NCBI GenBank assembly: GCA_963691705.1
Contig: OY829540.1
Span: 6,586,001-6,650,000 of the forward strand
From: Viola odorata
Taxonomy: Eukaryota > Streptophyta > Magnoliopsida > Malpighiales > Violaceae
Reading direction: 5' to 3'
Length of the DNA stretch: 64,000 nucleotides
Below the pieces are notes generated by a model. It was not told where the DNA came from and did not search any database. It saw nothing but the letters and a program-made list of their open reading frames with translations. Below are positions 1 through 13,749 of this stretch, piece by piece. The translations under genes and the position numbers were made by a program. How positions within the stretch are numbered: position 1 is the first letter of the stretch; each line of letters starts with the position of its first letter.

Positions 1-201
1 CTTAACGCGAGTGAACTGTACAGTTTTCTGCTCTTGTTTTTCTTCTCCAGAACCCGGCAACGGAATAATCAAAGAAACATAATGACCAGGGTTTGTTTTC
101 ATCACCTCACTAACAGGAACTGGCCCGTAAAACCTCTCTATCCTCCCATTTGGATACTGTATTACCAAGGCTGCCGCATCTACAGCTTGACAGTTCCCCA
201 T
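1..201 (-). CDS. PADRE/DUF4228 domain protein, 5' part only (runs off the window)
   Basis: The minus strand opens with ATG at 201 and stays open for 67 codons to the window edge. The protein starts MGNCQAVDAAALVIQ, followed by YPNGRIERFYGPV and VMKTNPGHYVSLIIP. This is the characteristic start of the plant PADRE (DUF4228) family: a short beta-rich domain beginning MGNC, with the NPGHYV motif near residue 40. Gly2 is a potential N-myristoylation site and Cys4 a potential palmitoylation site, so membrane attachment is likely (inference). Family members are often induced by pathogens and abiotic stress, and their biochemical role is poorly known. The C-terminal half lies outside the window. A TATA-like TTTAAATA at about 439-446 on the minus strand could serve as promoter, which would give a roughly 200-base leader. 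Confidence 0.88.
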   Translation of the reverse strand, partial: MGNCQAVDAAALVIQYPNGRIERFYGPVPVSEVMKTNPGHYVSLIIPLPGSGEEKQEQKTVQFTRVK

Positions 202-3200
202 CTCTCTTCACCAGCTATCGATCTTGTGTTTCTCTAGAACTGAAGGAGAGCAACTGAGCAAGAAGATGCTGAAGAAGAAGGGGAGAGATAAGAAGGAGGT
301 GAGGGTGAAGTAAGCAGCAGTCTCTTTCGATACAGCTCTCCCACTTTCATACATATATTAGATATAAGTTTGTAGTAAAACGTCTTATTCAAGCAGGCCT
401 TCCCTTCATTTCTCAACTAACTAAACTCCACATGGAACTATTTAAACAAATTTGGTAGTACATTACTAAGATACAATCTTGACATTCCTATATTTAAAAC
501 TTAGTGGTATAATATTTAATTACTCGAGGAACATTATAATAGACATTGGACTAATTAACACCGGCATGGACCAGATGCAGGTGAGGGTGCCACGTGGAGA
601 GATGTCAGAAAACAGAAGGATGGCCGGGCATAGTCTGCAGTTTTGACAATAGCCAAAGGTTTGTGTATTTCTTTTTCTCTTTTTTTGTGGTGTTTGGAGA
701 GAAGGGAAACTAGAACAATGGTGTTTGGTTAGGGTAGAGAGTTATATATATATATAGAATAGGTTTTTGAGACTAAGGAGGTTATAAATATAGAATTGGG
801 GTATTGGCCTAAATGGGCATGCAAAGGGTACAAGAAGCAAAGCAGGCGTGTGATGGTGAGGAAGAGATTCCTTTGGATGGACAATGGAAAAGGACACCCC
901 ACCACCACCACCTTATCCTCCTTTGTCACGCCCTTTGCCTTTGGTTTTCCTCCCAACCCTGGATTTTAATTCCTCAAAATTTCTACAGTAATTATAAAAT
1001 CTAAAGAGGATTTTGGATCTTTTATAATTGTTATACAATCATGTTTTGTTTTTTAACGTAAAGTTGCAAGTTAATAGACTCGAACCCCAGGCCTAAAATT
1101 TCATTATTTTGCAAGAAGCACTGCCTTGCTCAAAGCTGCACTTTTTCGGTATTGGGTTAGCGAAACTTTGCTGTTGTCCCTCCTTATATTCCTTAACTCA
1201 CTCCAAACCGAGCTCTCTCCTTTGCAAGAATTACTACCGATTGTAAAAACTAAACTTTGGTTTCTCCTTGTATTCCTTAATAATATTTTGCCGTCATTAT
1301 CCTTTGCTCCTAAATGGATCATTCATAAGTAGTAATGGCTTAAAATTAACAAAGTTGGAAACTTTTAAGGATATATGCTGGTCTGTAGGGAAGAATTTCA
1401 TTACTTTCTGATACTATTATTGGGTATTTGGATGTTTATTTATTTTAATTGTTTTTGTGTGCCTCATGTAGTACTATGAAATTTCGAAAAATATTTGTTT
1501 ATATATTGATAAATGTAGTCCCCGTTTGTTTGGAGTGGAAAGGAGTTAAATGTCACGTAGTAAATTTTTGTCTCCTTTTAGGTACGTTTAACACTCTTCG
1601 GCAGAAGGGTGATAGCAAAGGAATTAGTGAAGTTTGGTATGAGTTCAACTTTTAGCATCTCCCTTTCTTTAAAGCCTTTTATCTTTTCTACTTTATAAAA
1701 ATTACTATCACCGAGCTATAAAATCATTTACGCGTAACGTAAATTAGACACTAATTTGGCTAGTTTAGTGTGCTTGGCATGCGAAACCATTAGTATATGA
1801 TTAATCACTGCTTTTGGTAAAAGTTTCACAATCCAATGCAAAATCCCCATGGAGTTACATTAGCCAAGGCTTAGCACGCACATAATCAAAAGATGTTTTT
1901 TTTTTTTGAAAGACATAATCGAAAGATGTTGATAAACTGAGATGCTTTTTTTTCATAAAACTAATCTTTTTTTAAATTTGTTGTGGAGTGTGCGTGAATG
2001 AAAGGTGACGTTGAACACATCATTAGATGGTTTTGATCAAATAAAGAACAAAGAAAAAGAAAAATGAACCAACCAAATATTATTAATAATCCCAAGTTCT
2101 AACGAACATATTATTTATTAATTTTCAAACAAGGAAAATACTACAGATGAAGAAGGTGGGTGCCGGCTTTTTTGATTGTCAGAGATTGGAGGCAAACCCT
2201 AGTACCATAGTTACCAACTACATTTTAAGTGTCGTGTTCCAACTCATATAAGCCAAAAAAACACAGATTTTATTCTAATCAAAACACCCACATCACGAAA
2301 CAGTATTAGTATTTCTTAATTTCTTTATTTAATCTCTGATTATAAAAATGTTTATACATGTTTTCCTAAAGATTTGTTTGCGATCAAACACCTTAATTAA
2401 CTAGATTAAGAGAAAGGGACAGCAATCTTCTTAGAGATCTTTGACTTTCTGCAAATCTTGCTGTGTTATTATTACTTATTATTAGTAATTTAGCACACTC
2501 TTCAGATTGCAATGCATCAGAAAAAGAAAAAAGAAAGGAAAAGAAATCATGTGTAAACACATCTCTGATATGAATGTCAATCTATGCAAGCCATGTGAGA
2601 TGTTGGTTATCTTAGGCTCACATAATAAAGGGTGAAATAGACAATTTGTTGCTCTAACATGGCTTCTGTAGACAACTACATCACCTAATTTTAAATGGGC
2701 TACCTTAACTTCTTATGCTTCAATACCCCATAATTATTCATAGATTGTACGGGCCAACAAATTTAGGTCTAGGCCTTTAACCATCAACCACCCTAATTTT
2801 TTTTATTCAGATACGAATCACACGTATTTTTATGTTTATTAAATTATGATTAATTATAATTCCACTAAACTGATTTATTTATAAGATCGAATTTGTAATT
2901 TTTTTTAATAATGAATGATAGAGTCAAAAATCACTCACACTAGACATTACCGATCTTAATTTTCTTACCACAACTTTGCCTAGCTACCAAACAATGGAAG
3001 TTGAGAGGTCTTCCTTCTTCTTCCCAAAGTGGGGTTAGTGTTTTGTTTTTTATTTCTTTGCCGTTAAGGACATGATTTGACATGGTTTTAAAGTAGCTTT
3101 CTCTACATTCCTCTCCCTTTAATACAAAACACAAACCTTCCACTAAAACAAAACAATTAATTTAAGGAATGTCTGTAAGTAACAGGAAAAAATAAATAAT

Positions 3201-3812
3201 GAAAGTGCTAATAAGTGTTCAGGATTCAATTGACAATACATATAGACAAAAAGACCATTAATTGTAAGAATTGAAGCATCACCACCACTACCACTCTTGC
3301 AACTATTTCATTCCATGACCTTGTTCATGCACTGTACACAAACATATATTTAATTTTTGACTTTTATTAATATTCAAGATTAGTTAGCAATAGCATGCCC
3401 TTAATCTGTACTTTGAGCTAAGTACAATTAGTACAAAAGAACATGCATTGAATTTGATCCTTTCCCAAACTGGTTTGACTTGAAGCTAGTACCTCTTATG
3501 TATATTGTGAAGTTAATTTCGTAGCAGATTTTCGATCGTATATATATGTGTGGATGAGTTTAATCCTGGAGCTCATCATCTCGAGTATCCCCCAGTTGGC
3601 ATTTGATCGTGGTTTTCGTATGATATTATAGTTGTACATTTATTATCAGTACTAGCTAGCGTTGTAGTACAAAATTAGGTCTAGAACGAGAAAATGTTTG
3701 AGCACAGTAGCTTAGCTTTCATAGGAAGTTGGAAAATGAGTAGGTCATTTTGTCTTGTCTATATCTATGTTTTTATTCCAAGCTGGGAATATGTTTGACA
3801 GAGAGTATCAGG
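202..3812. other. AT-rich intergenic region, no gene seen
   Basis: Upstream flank of the PADRE gene. No open frame here has a recognisable domain or supportable splicing. Small features: a TA-rich tract near 741-757, and near 1880-1930 a poly-T run flanked by near-identical copies of ATAATC(A/G)AAAGATG, resembling a tiny retroposition scar. A tRNA B-box-like phrase (GACTCGAACCCC) near 1079 has no matching A box or cloverleaf. Confidence 0.6.
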
Positions 3813-3814
3813 TA

Positions 3815-4027
3815 CTCCCTCCGAGTTAAATTAATTATCATTTACTATTTCGGCACGTATATTAAAAATGTCGGATGACTCATTATTTGGCCAAAAAAAA
3901 ATCGTACTTTTTTTCGAATGTACGTTGGAAAAAATTCGGGGCAAAATTGTCTCAAATAGTGAGTCATCCGATTTTTTTAATATGCGTGCCCAAATAGTAA
4001 AAGATAATTAAAAAAACTAGGAGGGAG
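3815..4027. mobile_element. Stowaway-like MITE (Tc1/mariner class)
   Basis: The element begins CTCCCTCCG and ends CTAGGAGGGAG, matching the Stowaway terminal consensus, and TA flanks it at 3813-3814 and 4028-4029 as the target duplication. The two halves are near-complete inverted copies (for example ATGTCGGATGACTCA on the left and TGAGTCATCCGAT on the right), so the whole 213 bp can fold into one long hairpin. There is no coding capacity; such elements are mobilised by mariner-type transposases in trans. Confidence 0.9.
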
Positions 4028-4029
4028 TA

Positions 4030-6656
4030 TTACCAAAGAACTTTGTCCTAAGAATCATAACCGTGGAAATAACACCAAGAAATTTAAATTTATTGTTAAA
4101 TCTAGAGTGAGATAACTCGTATAGTTTACTATATTTTTCAGATTTGAATTCAAAATCTAATTTAAAGATAGATAAGTATTTTTACCATTTAATTATTAAA
4201 GTTGTTGTTAAGTAAGCATAGAATATAACATATGATTAGCATCGATGGATTATAATAGAAGGTCAAAAATGTGGGCGGCTTTAGATACCTTTTTTATTAT
4301 TAAAAAAACAAATAAATACATTTTATTAGTAATAAAGATATCCTTAGGGTTTCAAATTCGAATTGGATCTCATTTTCGTCTGTAAAAAAAAAACTTTAAA
4401 GTGTATCAATATTCTTGAGGGGCAGAATTATAAGTTTTTGGAAGTGGGATGATGAAGCTATATATGGATGGTATATTCTTCAGTCTGTAATTGAGAATTT
4501 TAATGGTCCTTAACAACATAATGCCACCAAGCATCTTTCCCTTCACTGCATTCAAGCTAGTTAGTGGCAATAACTTTTTTTTTTGTTTAACTTAAAAAAG
4601 AATCAATCTTTAATTTCTAACAATGGCGATAGAGAGGTGGCACAATCTTGTAAGATGCTACAACCTTTAATTAAAACATTTTTTTTCTTATAAAAAAAAC
4701 ATTTCCTTTTTGTTAGAAGAAAATCCTTCTTAGTTATGTTTTTCCTTGATCCTAATCATATTAGGGTTTAGGATATGGTTTTCTAGTATTTCAACTTTTA
4801 TCAAACCATAATTGGGTCAACATTGGTTATGAGCTTGAGGAAGAAAAGAATTTGCAATGCCGTTGTAATCAAGTAGTATAAAATAAAGCATAGAAATCTC
4901 AACAAGTTCAAACTTCCAAAGAGATTTTTATTTATTAACCCGATGATATTAGAGCGCACCAAAAAGTGTAAAGCTTCTATAATCATGGGAGGAACAATAG
5001 CGAACAATAACGAAACTTGACGATGCACATGCTTGAATTTTTTTGATCGCTCATATGAGAACTGCGGTCTTTAATTCTAGAATTTGATTATTTCCTTATA
5101 TTTGAGAAGAGCTACGAGATCAAGTTTAATCGAAATAAAACTCTGAATTGAATCAATTTCGCTCGGTTAAATACCTATAGTGGTAACTCTTGTATTGACA
5201 AATTTGTGTTTAATTTAATTCCGTGGAACCCATAAATTGATAAAAAGAAAATACCACTGTTGAGCTATTTTTGTCTCTGGAGACACTTTGATTGACGTTT
5301 TGTCGAGAAATTCATGCATTACTACAAGAAAATGTTTCCACTTTTTCTTCTTTTTGCTGCTTTGAAATTTGCTGATCGAAGCCGCATGTTCAGTGATTGG
5401 TATGGTGAGCTTAAAAGGTGTACGTAATTTGTCCTGTAATAAAGTAATAATAGAGCTAATTTGTCACTTTGATTTTAAATTATTGGTTGTTAGCTTGCTT
5501 AGTTAGGCTGCAGCGACGACATGTCCTATGTTTCGTGTTAATCCAAGAATAGACATGAGCAGTTGTGGTGGTCGCCCTGTCGCCGAACACCTTCCATTTG
5601 ATTTAATCAAATCAAGAAAAAGTATTTGTCTTAATTTTTTTAGACACTTAAAAGGAATTATAATTGCAAAATTATGTAGCTTGAGGGAACCAGTCAACCA
5701 GCATCAAATGGGTGTCAGTGTCACACTCTAATCAACTCCATAAATAACCCAAATGATTTAACCTCTAATTAGTAATTGTTTACCGAATTTGGTTGAAATC
5801 TCAGAATCGGATGATCGAAGTTATAACTTATTTCACAAAAAAGATAAACATTTACTGCTTAATTATGTTTTGAGATTATGAACTGAGTAGTCCTAAATGG
5901 GTTTGTCCTTGAATATGTAAATGCCAAGATAAGTTTGAATAGCATTGAATTCTGGGTTAAGAAGCAAGAGCGATAGAAGAATATTTGGTGTACCTTTTGT
6001 ATCATTGAGGATGACCAAACAAATTAATGAGTCGTTCAAAATAAAAATAGAATATAAAATAAATAATAAACTGGTCAAATATAAATAAATAAATCATGAG
6101 ATTGAGATTGCAAGTTCTGCGAGAAATCTGAGGGATTTAGACAATAATGATCTGCCCTTTCCATGATTGCAATTCCAGTCCCAAATATACGGTATTTAAT
6201 GTAGTCATTGGATAACTAATGGTTTTGACCAAAAAAATTGAATTTTTACCTAACAACAATAATCAACTGTTTAGGAAAACTGGAACCAGCTTCTAATCAT
6301 TGATTTTGGAGTCGAAACCAAAACCCAAGTGTTTCTTTACAATCAATAGGTCAACCATGGATGCAACGATGCTGTCTTGTTGCTAGGTTCCATATCATAC
6401 GGTCTCAAAATCAACCAGTGTTGTTGTTAATGCTACAGTAATCGTAGTTATAACATTGTACTAATGTTGGACTCAACTCGGGACCATATTAGATGTAAAC
6501 TTGCTACTAGTTAATAGAACCACCTTAGACAGAAACCATGTCCTACTCTTGTGTAACCCAACAAGGGGAGTTGCGCAAATGGGTGAAGTTTCACGCCGTA
6601 TCATACTAGCAGAAATGTAACCGTGGAAGCACTCACACCAACTACGTGTCTCCGAA
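4030..6656. other. AT-rich intergenic region, no gene seen
   Basis: Downstream flank of the NAT transporter gene. Several 60-75 codon open frames occur, none with a recognisable domain or a plausible exon partner. ACTACAAGAAAA near 5321 resembles a CACTA-type terminus, but I found no partner end. The 3' UTR of the transporter should lie just below 6657. Confidence 0.55.
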
Positions 6657-9600
6657 TCACACTGATGGGAAGAACTTGTTAAGGTTGAATGGCAAGGAGT
6701 AGAATTCTTCACTTCTCGTGTCCGTCTTGAATGACCGGAACTTGTCCCACCAATGCATGCCTCTGTCCTTCCTCGTCGCACTGTCTTTCTTGTGCAACGT
6801 GACATCCAGGAACATCGCCAGCACGCCAGCAACAAAAGCTTCTGATGAGAATGGCACGTTGATCATGTCATTGAACTGCCCAAGAAGCAAATACATGATC
6901 AGATTCCAATTATGAGCCAAACCAGATTTCAAGATGTTAAATAAGGGGAAAGGCATAGGAGTTACCCATCTAGCTCCAGTGTGGACAGGGCCGTAACCAT
7001 TGATAGCTGTGTACTCGTTGAAGTACTGTGGTATAGACAAGCCCATGAAAATGGAGAAGCCGAGGATGAACTTCGTCCTGAAGCTGTTCAAGTTGCAGAA
7101 CTGCAGGAAGCTGAGACCTCCCGAGCCTGCACACGTATATTTGCATGAACCATTAAATTGTACTGACTACTGAGTAAAGTTTCCTCCAAGGCTAAGCATG
7201 CCAACTGTAACGATGATGAGAAAAGATAGATTAAGCCTATCAAGCTATTTAGTCTTGTCATAACTGTACCTTGTCTTGTAAAGCAGCAATTGTATCTAGA
7301 ATAGCCTACTGGTGATGCATAAATATGTACTACAGATATCAATACAAGATGAATCCAATTTCACAATATTCCGTGTTCTTATAAATTGCAAGGCCTGAAC
7401 TAATGACGTTTCTAGTTATGGTTTTCTATGTTAATGTCATCTGCTTCTCACATATACTCATAACATGATTTGCTATAAACGGATTTTGATAATGAATATG
7501 AGCTTTTAGATGTTGAGGAGGACTTACCGACATAGGCAAAGAAAAGGCAATAGAGGGCTGCAACAATAGGAGCTGGAATTGAAGCAAAGACAGCTCCAAA
7601 TTTTCCTGTACAATGAACCACGTGAGCAGCTTGTACTTATGAAAGAGTAGTGCATAAAACAAGAGAGTCTCTTGATCACTCACCAAGAATAGAGAAGAAA
7701 ATCATGAATCCAGCTGAAATTTGAACAACCCTTCGGCTGCCAACACGCGTCAGTGCCAACAATCCAGCATTTTCCCTGCAGTGGAACAAGAAAGTTATAA
7801 TACAAATACATTGATTGGAGATTAACAAGTAGGTTTTACTTCTATGTAAGAGATTGCACATATGAATCTTACACAGATACTGATGCTCCAGCCCCAGTTC
7901 CAAATATGCCAGAGAAGAGAATTCCGACTCCCTGAGATCCAGATTAAATAATTACCGGAAGAAAATGAAACATTTTGCAGGGCATAAAGTAAGGCAGACA
8001 AGTATAACTGTTCATTACAGGAAAAACTAATCTCTACTTTTGTCGTGGATAATCGGATGAAATTTTGTAATAAGAAAATAGTGGGGAAAAACAAAGTTTA
8101 AAAAATAGGATTCCATTGACTATACCAAAATCATCTAGAAATTTAACACTTTTCTTAGCATCTGAGTAGTGAACTAAGAAACTGCGAGGAAAAATGCTCG
8201 AAATGAAACTTACCTGCCAACCAACACCACGGCTTAGTATTGAAGGTGGCAATGGCGTGGCACTCGCATACCTTGACACAGCTATGAAGGCACCTGTGGA
8301 CTGTTTAAGCACAGAAAATACATGAGACATGAAAACTGAGTCATTGCACACTCTAAATATTCCATGTATTAAGAAGAGGATGGTCTGCTTTTTATGGTTT
8401 TAAGAACAGAGACTATAGCGTCATCACAAGGTTAACTAATCAAAATACAGAGCACAAGTTCATTAGACCTTATTCAACAGCCATGAGCACAGGGGAAAAT
8501 GGACCATTAAACAGAATAGGCACAAGATCAAATTTACTAATGTGTCTCGTATGCTAAGCAAGAGTAAACCAACCTCTACTAAGGCAACGAATGAAGCAGC
8601 CATCATTGCAAAAGCCTCTCCAGCATCAAAAGTGGGGGCTCCCCATTGGAAAGGATATGGAACTCTTATCCTACAAAAAACAGCATTGTAGAGAAAAGAA
8701 TGAGGTTCAATAATCACCAAAATGACGAAATTAAGACATGATACTATCCCAGCATTCTACTTGTACAATCATATTGTTGTCTGTCACAAAGGCCATCTAT
8801 AATACCCTCTCAGACTTACTCAAGTCAAAAAATAGCTTTAATCACACATTCTTATAAACATCAACACTATTTACAGTTGATAGGGAGTTCTATATGAACC
8901 TTACCAGGGAGAAGCGCCTATAATCCCTGAACGATCAGTTCGACAACTTAATTGGGTCTTGATTCCTGTGTTCTTATATGCACCACTCACAGTAAGCAGG
9001 TGAGCATAAATCCACACGATAACCACCGAGAATATGACAGCAAAGCGATCAAAAACTGCCCTCTCCCCTTTTATCATGTGAGGAATATACTGCCAAACGA
9101 TATCAGGGTTGTTTACTCAATGTTACTAACATATAAGGTCAAAAATATAGCCTCACTGGACCTCTCCAAGAGTTAGTACGTAGTAGACATAAAATGGCAA
9201 TGAATTAGTGACTCTACCTGTGAGAAGATTACTAGAAAGACGAGCTCCGGTAGCCCAATTTCCACGCATTTTGCGAGCTAGACATACCAAAACCAAAGTT
9301 TAAATGAGTACTAAGTACCAACTGAGTGAATTTTCAAAAATACATAGCTTAAATACATACAAGAGGGAAGCCAAATTCATAGAGGCCAAAACCAGATAGC
9401 GCAACCAAAGGAATAGCAGATAATGGACTCAAGAACCTGGGCCAAGCAAGGAAACATACAATGTAAAATTGGTTAGCTGCAGTGTAGGAGATCTGTTCAA
9501 TATAGTCATATAACTGACTGATAAATATATTTCATGCTTACAGGGCAAGAAAGATCTTATAATTGTTTGCATAAATCAAGTTGAAATAACTTTGAAGGTT

Positions 9601-11019
9601 GTTCCAGAAATTGGAATTTTGTAAGAGAGGTGATCCATCTAAGGGACTTGCTAACTACACATATTCACTCTCACAAAGCTCAGGCAGAGAGCAAAAGAGA
9701 TTATAGTCAGAGGCAAGAGTTGGAGGTTTTAATCAAATAGCATCAACTAAACGAACCTTGTAACATTTCGCCAGAGGCCACTGAACCCCAAAACAATCTG
9801 AAGAGTCGAGGCAACAATAAGGGCACCCTGAATTCCACGCATTATCTTCTCAAATTTCTGCACAGACATCAAAAAGGAAGTGACAAGGCATCAAGCGATG
9901 TGCAATGTGACAAATCATAAAGTATGGAATATGTTAACACACAATTTCCAGTGAGGCCAACCTCTTGAGGATTCACAATGTCACTGTATCGACCAGCTAA
10001 AATAATTGAAATGGTAGTTGGCAAGTACGTAAAGGAACCTCCAATTACTGCTGGTAGGCGAGTGCCAAAGAATGTTTGGAACATTGTGTTCAACCCGGCC
10101 ACAAACAGCAGAGTTTGAATCATCTTAGCCTTTTCTTCCTAAACAGGCAGAGCGACCCAAATTGAGCAAACAATATATATAATCAAAACAAGAAGCAAGA
10201 GTGACCCAAATTGAGGGAACTTGACCATTTAACACTTACATTCCCCCCTCCCATCTGAGGAACTAGAGTCGTGGGTATGAGCACTGTTGTCCCGAGCATC
10301 ACCAGATAGTGTTGAAAACCAAGTAGGATTGCCTCAGCTGCAATTTTGCAAACAATCCAAAACATCAACTCATCAAGTAGACAGGAAATGCAGGATAACC
10401 ATTCAACAAATACACACAGGCACACACTAAATGGTGTCTCATCATATTCATAACACCAGCAAAATGTTATTACCAGCATTGGACCCTTTTGAGATCAAGT
10501 TGTAAAGTAAGCAATCACCACTAAAAGTTCATGAAAAAGTGTATCCATCAAGTCAAGAAAACACTCCTTACAGTGACATTAAACAACAGGAAACAAAAAC
10601 AGATAATATATTGGTTTGGCGCAGTCAATAAGGCAAAATGGGAACAAAATTGCATTATAATAAAATAATATCCAAGAAATCCCAACAAAGTTGGTAACAA
10701 AATGAGTTACAATCCACAACATCAAATGGGTCGTAATAAACATTTAAAAAAAAAAAGATCTCATTGGTATGCTCGCAAATAACCAGAGAAATCGCTATCA
10801 GCTATGGGTCCAACCAGAGAAAAAAAACAATTAAATAACCAAAATGGAACGAGAGCATAAAAATGTATAAAAATAAAATGGAGAGAGGAATTAGAGAAGC
10901 TCACGCCAAGGAGGGGGGCTAGTAATGCAATAAGCTATATTAGGCAGCTGATCCTTGGCTGGATGTGGTTGCAACTCCTCCTGTTTCGGCGGTGGTGCCG
11001 CTCCTCCTCCTCCTGCCAT
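6657..11019 (-). CDS. NAT6-like: Nucleobase-ascorbate transporter (NAT6/NAT7-like), complete, 14 exons
   Basis: Exons on the minus strand: 11019-10905, 10337-10240, 10138-9962, 9857-9757, 9436-9361, 9277-9218, 9089-8905, 8670-8574, 8300-8214, 7931-7873, 7775-7684, 7605-7528, 7126-6966, 6875-6657. All introns are GT-AG and phases close, giving 534 aa, the usual NAT length. The protein begins MAGGGGAAPPPK, continues DQLPNIAYCITSPPPWPEAI and ends EEFYSLPFNLNKFFPSV. The NAT signature is present as ENAGLLALTRVGSR (exon 11), with the upstream substrate-site region FQWGAPTFDAGEAF. The family consists of 12-14 helix membrane symporters moving xanthine, uric acid, uracil or other purines. Plant NAT6/7 substrates are not firmly settled, and ascorbate transport is named by homology only. 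No lesion was seen, so the gene is probably functional. Confidence 0.95.
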
Positions 11020-13749
11020 CTTCTCTCAACGAAATTCTGCTTGGTCTTTAAAACTTACTCCTCTGCGCACACACAAACAAGCCATAAAACCCAAGCTCTC
11101 AAAACCCCAACACACTTACCAACAAAAAATGGAAATAATAAATACAACACAAAAGCAAAAACGCCACTCAAAAAAAAAAAAAACTGGGTTTCCTACCCAC
11201 GAAAGGAAACGCAAAAACAGTAAAGAATGCTTGATGGGTTTTTGGTTTAAGATGCTAAAAAGGAAGAAAAACCCACTTGGTGAGCAAGTAAACAAAAATA
11301 AAGTACGAAAGAAAAGTTAAAGCAGAGCCATCCCCAAAGCGAGAAAAAAACCAAAATACATCTCTGCTACCCAAAAGAATCTTCACCAGTCTCTCTTTTT
11401 TAGTTTTTCGACATAAAAATTTAAAAGAAAATTGCAAAATAAGAGTACTGATTTTGCAAAAATATGCTACACCTACTGTTTTGTTAGCGTGGGTACACCA
11501 TGGTTACCTCTTTTTCTCTCCTCTCTCACGTAAAGATGAAGGCTTTCCATACAAAAAGTGGAGAGCAGCTCCACCGTCACCTTTACTAAGCTTCCCACTA
11601 ATTTTACAACTTTTCCTCTTTTTTTCAATTAAAAGTAAAATAAAGTTAATCCTGATCCATTTTAGATGTAACGCGGAGTTGTTTTTTAATGATTTTCCAA
11701 TCAAAATTAAAAGTTGATTGTCTGTTGCATTTATTCATCCTAATCCTCATTAATCCAGAGATTAAATTCTCGTTTAAAGCAACCATAGTCTTTAAATGAT
11801 CCACTATTAATTAATTAAGCCTACTCTATTTACTAACTTTGATTATGCCAAGTGGCACTTTTAACTTAAGCCTCAATTTCGGGTTAGAAAAATGAAAAAT
11901 ATCATATTAGGAAAATCATTCAAATTATTCTTTTTATTTTCAAGAGAGATAAAGAAACCAAATATGGTGAAATATAAATTTTAATTTTATCTAAAAGAAA
12001 GATTCAGCATACCATATTATATTAAAACAAAAAAAGATAGATGCTTAACTTGTTAACCGTAATTACCGACTCAATCAAGGATTCCTATGGATTTTTGTGA
12101 GATTGAATAGTCAATTCCCTTTTTTGGGGGTCAAGTATTGTCAATTAAGGAACGTATAGCAACAATATGTACAAATCTCATTCTGTCTCTCTATTTGTCT
12201 GGTTTTTGGTTTGGTGCAGAATAAGTCAGCTCTGGACCTCCGGGCTCCGGCTCTGGCCGCATTATACGTGCGGACAGGACATTTCTCGTGGAAAGGAGTC
12301 CGTATATAGAATAGTGGACATCGATTATAATGATCGAATATTATATAATTTTGATAAAAAATTAACTATTTATATATAACACAGACCCTAATTATATATA
12401 TAACATTTTCATTTGCATCTCATGTAAATTTAAATTCATGGTTCTTACAAAATTACTAGTCCTATATGTCGATGGAGGATTGATTGATTCATGAGACATA
12501 GCACCTACCTAGGCATGTTAGCCAATTAAAGGTCGGTGGGTGAGGATGATGTGTGTAATGTGTATGAATATGATGAGCGTAAAATCAAAATCCACCTCCT
12601 CCAATTGAGTTGTCACAGTTTATCTATTTTTCTCACCTCCGTGTATCCCATCTATTTATGTAAAACGATCATGTCATATTCTCTATTTAAGAAACACACC
12701 TCTAATAGCTCTTAATTTATTAGGAGTAAAGATCTCATGTCTCTTTATTAATCAATTTAATAACGTACATTTAAGTGAGATATTTGACCGTAATGGTTCT
12801 TAATATATAAAAAAAGAGTGGTAGGTAGGATTGATTCATCATTCATGAGATGAGACGTAGCAATAGCACCTGCCCATGTTAGCCAATTAAAGGTCCGTAC
12901 TTTGCGTTTGTGTATATGAGTGTGATGGGCGTAAAATCAAAATCTGAAATCTCCCTCCCTCCAAATTGACTCGCTACCCGCTTTCTTTTCTCCTCGTCTT
13001 CTTTTGGCGCATGACGTCCTTTTCGGTCCAAAAACTCAGCAAAAGCAATCCTTTCTTTCTTTCAAAGTAAATTTCCCACTTCTCCCCTCCTCCTTCTTTC
13101 CATTCTCATTTTTCTTCCAAAAAAATTTAGAAAAGAAAAGGTCCCACCGCCCATGCCCAGGCCTTTGGCTTTGTAATAAGCCCATTACCTGATTCCTCGT
13201 GAAATTTCAGCTAAACTTCCGGTCCTTATTTATTTCACCTCAAATAAGGAACCCTGTAATGCCATTTTCTCTCAGATGATTATGAACAGATGCAAATGTA
13301 TATAATTGTAGTCTGAAAAAGAAAATGACCAAAAAAAACTTATCCGTGCAGAAGTTTTAGATGGGAATTCAAAAATTAATTGATAAACATCTAAGAAAAA
13401 GCAAATAATTTCTGTCAATTATTCGGTAGTGGTTAGTGCTTAGTGGGACTTAAACAACAATCAACATCTAACAGGAACACAAGCTCTTGTTAACTTAAAA
13501 ACAGCTACAAAAACTGGACAATCTGCCTTCAATTAGCTCGAATACCACCAGCTTAGAATGCGAGAAGCACCACAACAATGAACGAACGAACGGCTTTTCA
13601 AGTCACAAACCAACTATAACGTCAACTGGATCCTTTCAGATCATCTCAGAATATGGGAATATGTTATTCTCAGACAACACTGAGCCATGGTTGGGTACAG
13701 GTAACACATAACCAAGACATTCCATCCTTCAAGGTGTTTTACATGGAGC
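11020..13749. other. Intergenic: NAT upstream region and LSM12 downstream region
   Basis: Positions 11020 to about 11500 hold the NAT leader and promoter on the minus strand; they are purine/pyrimidine-rich with no clear TATA box. The remainder is AT-rich. It contains a diverged direct repeat (12481-12602 and 12829-12962). No gene with recognisable homology was found. Confidence 0.55.
12481..12962. repeat. Diverged direct duplication of about 120-135 bp
   Basis: Copies at 12481-12602 and 12829-12962 share ordered blocks: GATTGATTCAT, TAGCACCT, ATGTTAGCCAATTAAAGGTC, a GTGTATGA/GTATATGA block, then GCGTAAAATCAAAATC and CCTCC at the end. About 225 bp of unrelated AT-rich DNA separates them. The copies differ by several small indels, so the duplication is not recent. 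Function unknown. Confidence 0.7.

Noticed and set aside
729..956. Open frame starting MGGKPKAKG as a small gene
   Set aside because: No recognisable domain, and the frame ends in a TA-repeat-encoded tail.
1079..1112. tRNA-like B box (GACTCGAACCCC)
   Set aside because: No A box or cloverleaf could be drawn; similar phrases recur at 37425 and 44131 as part of common plant repeats.
4801..5028. Hydrophobic 75-codon open frame as a membrane peptide gene
   Set aside because: AT-rich DNA easily encodes Leu/Ile/Phe runs; no conserved motif, promoter or exon partner.
5321..5340. CACTA-type terminus (ACTACAAGAAAA)
   Set aside because: No opposite end and no 3-bp target duplication were found; the same holds for the similar string near 28060.
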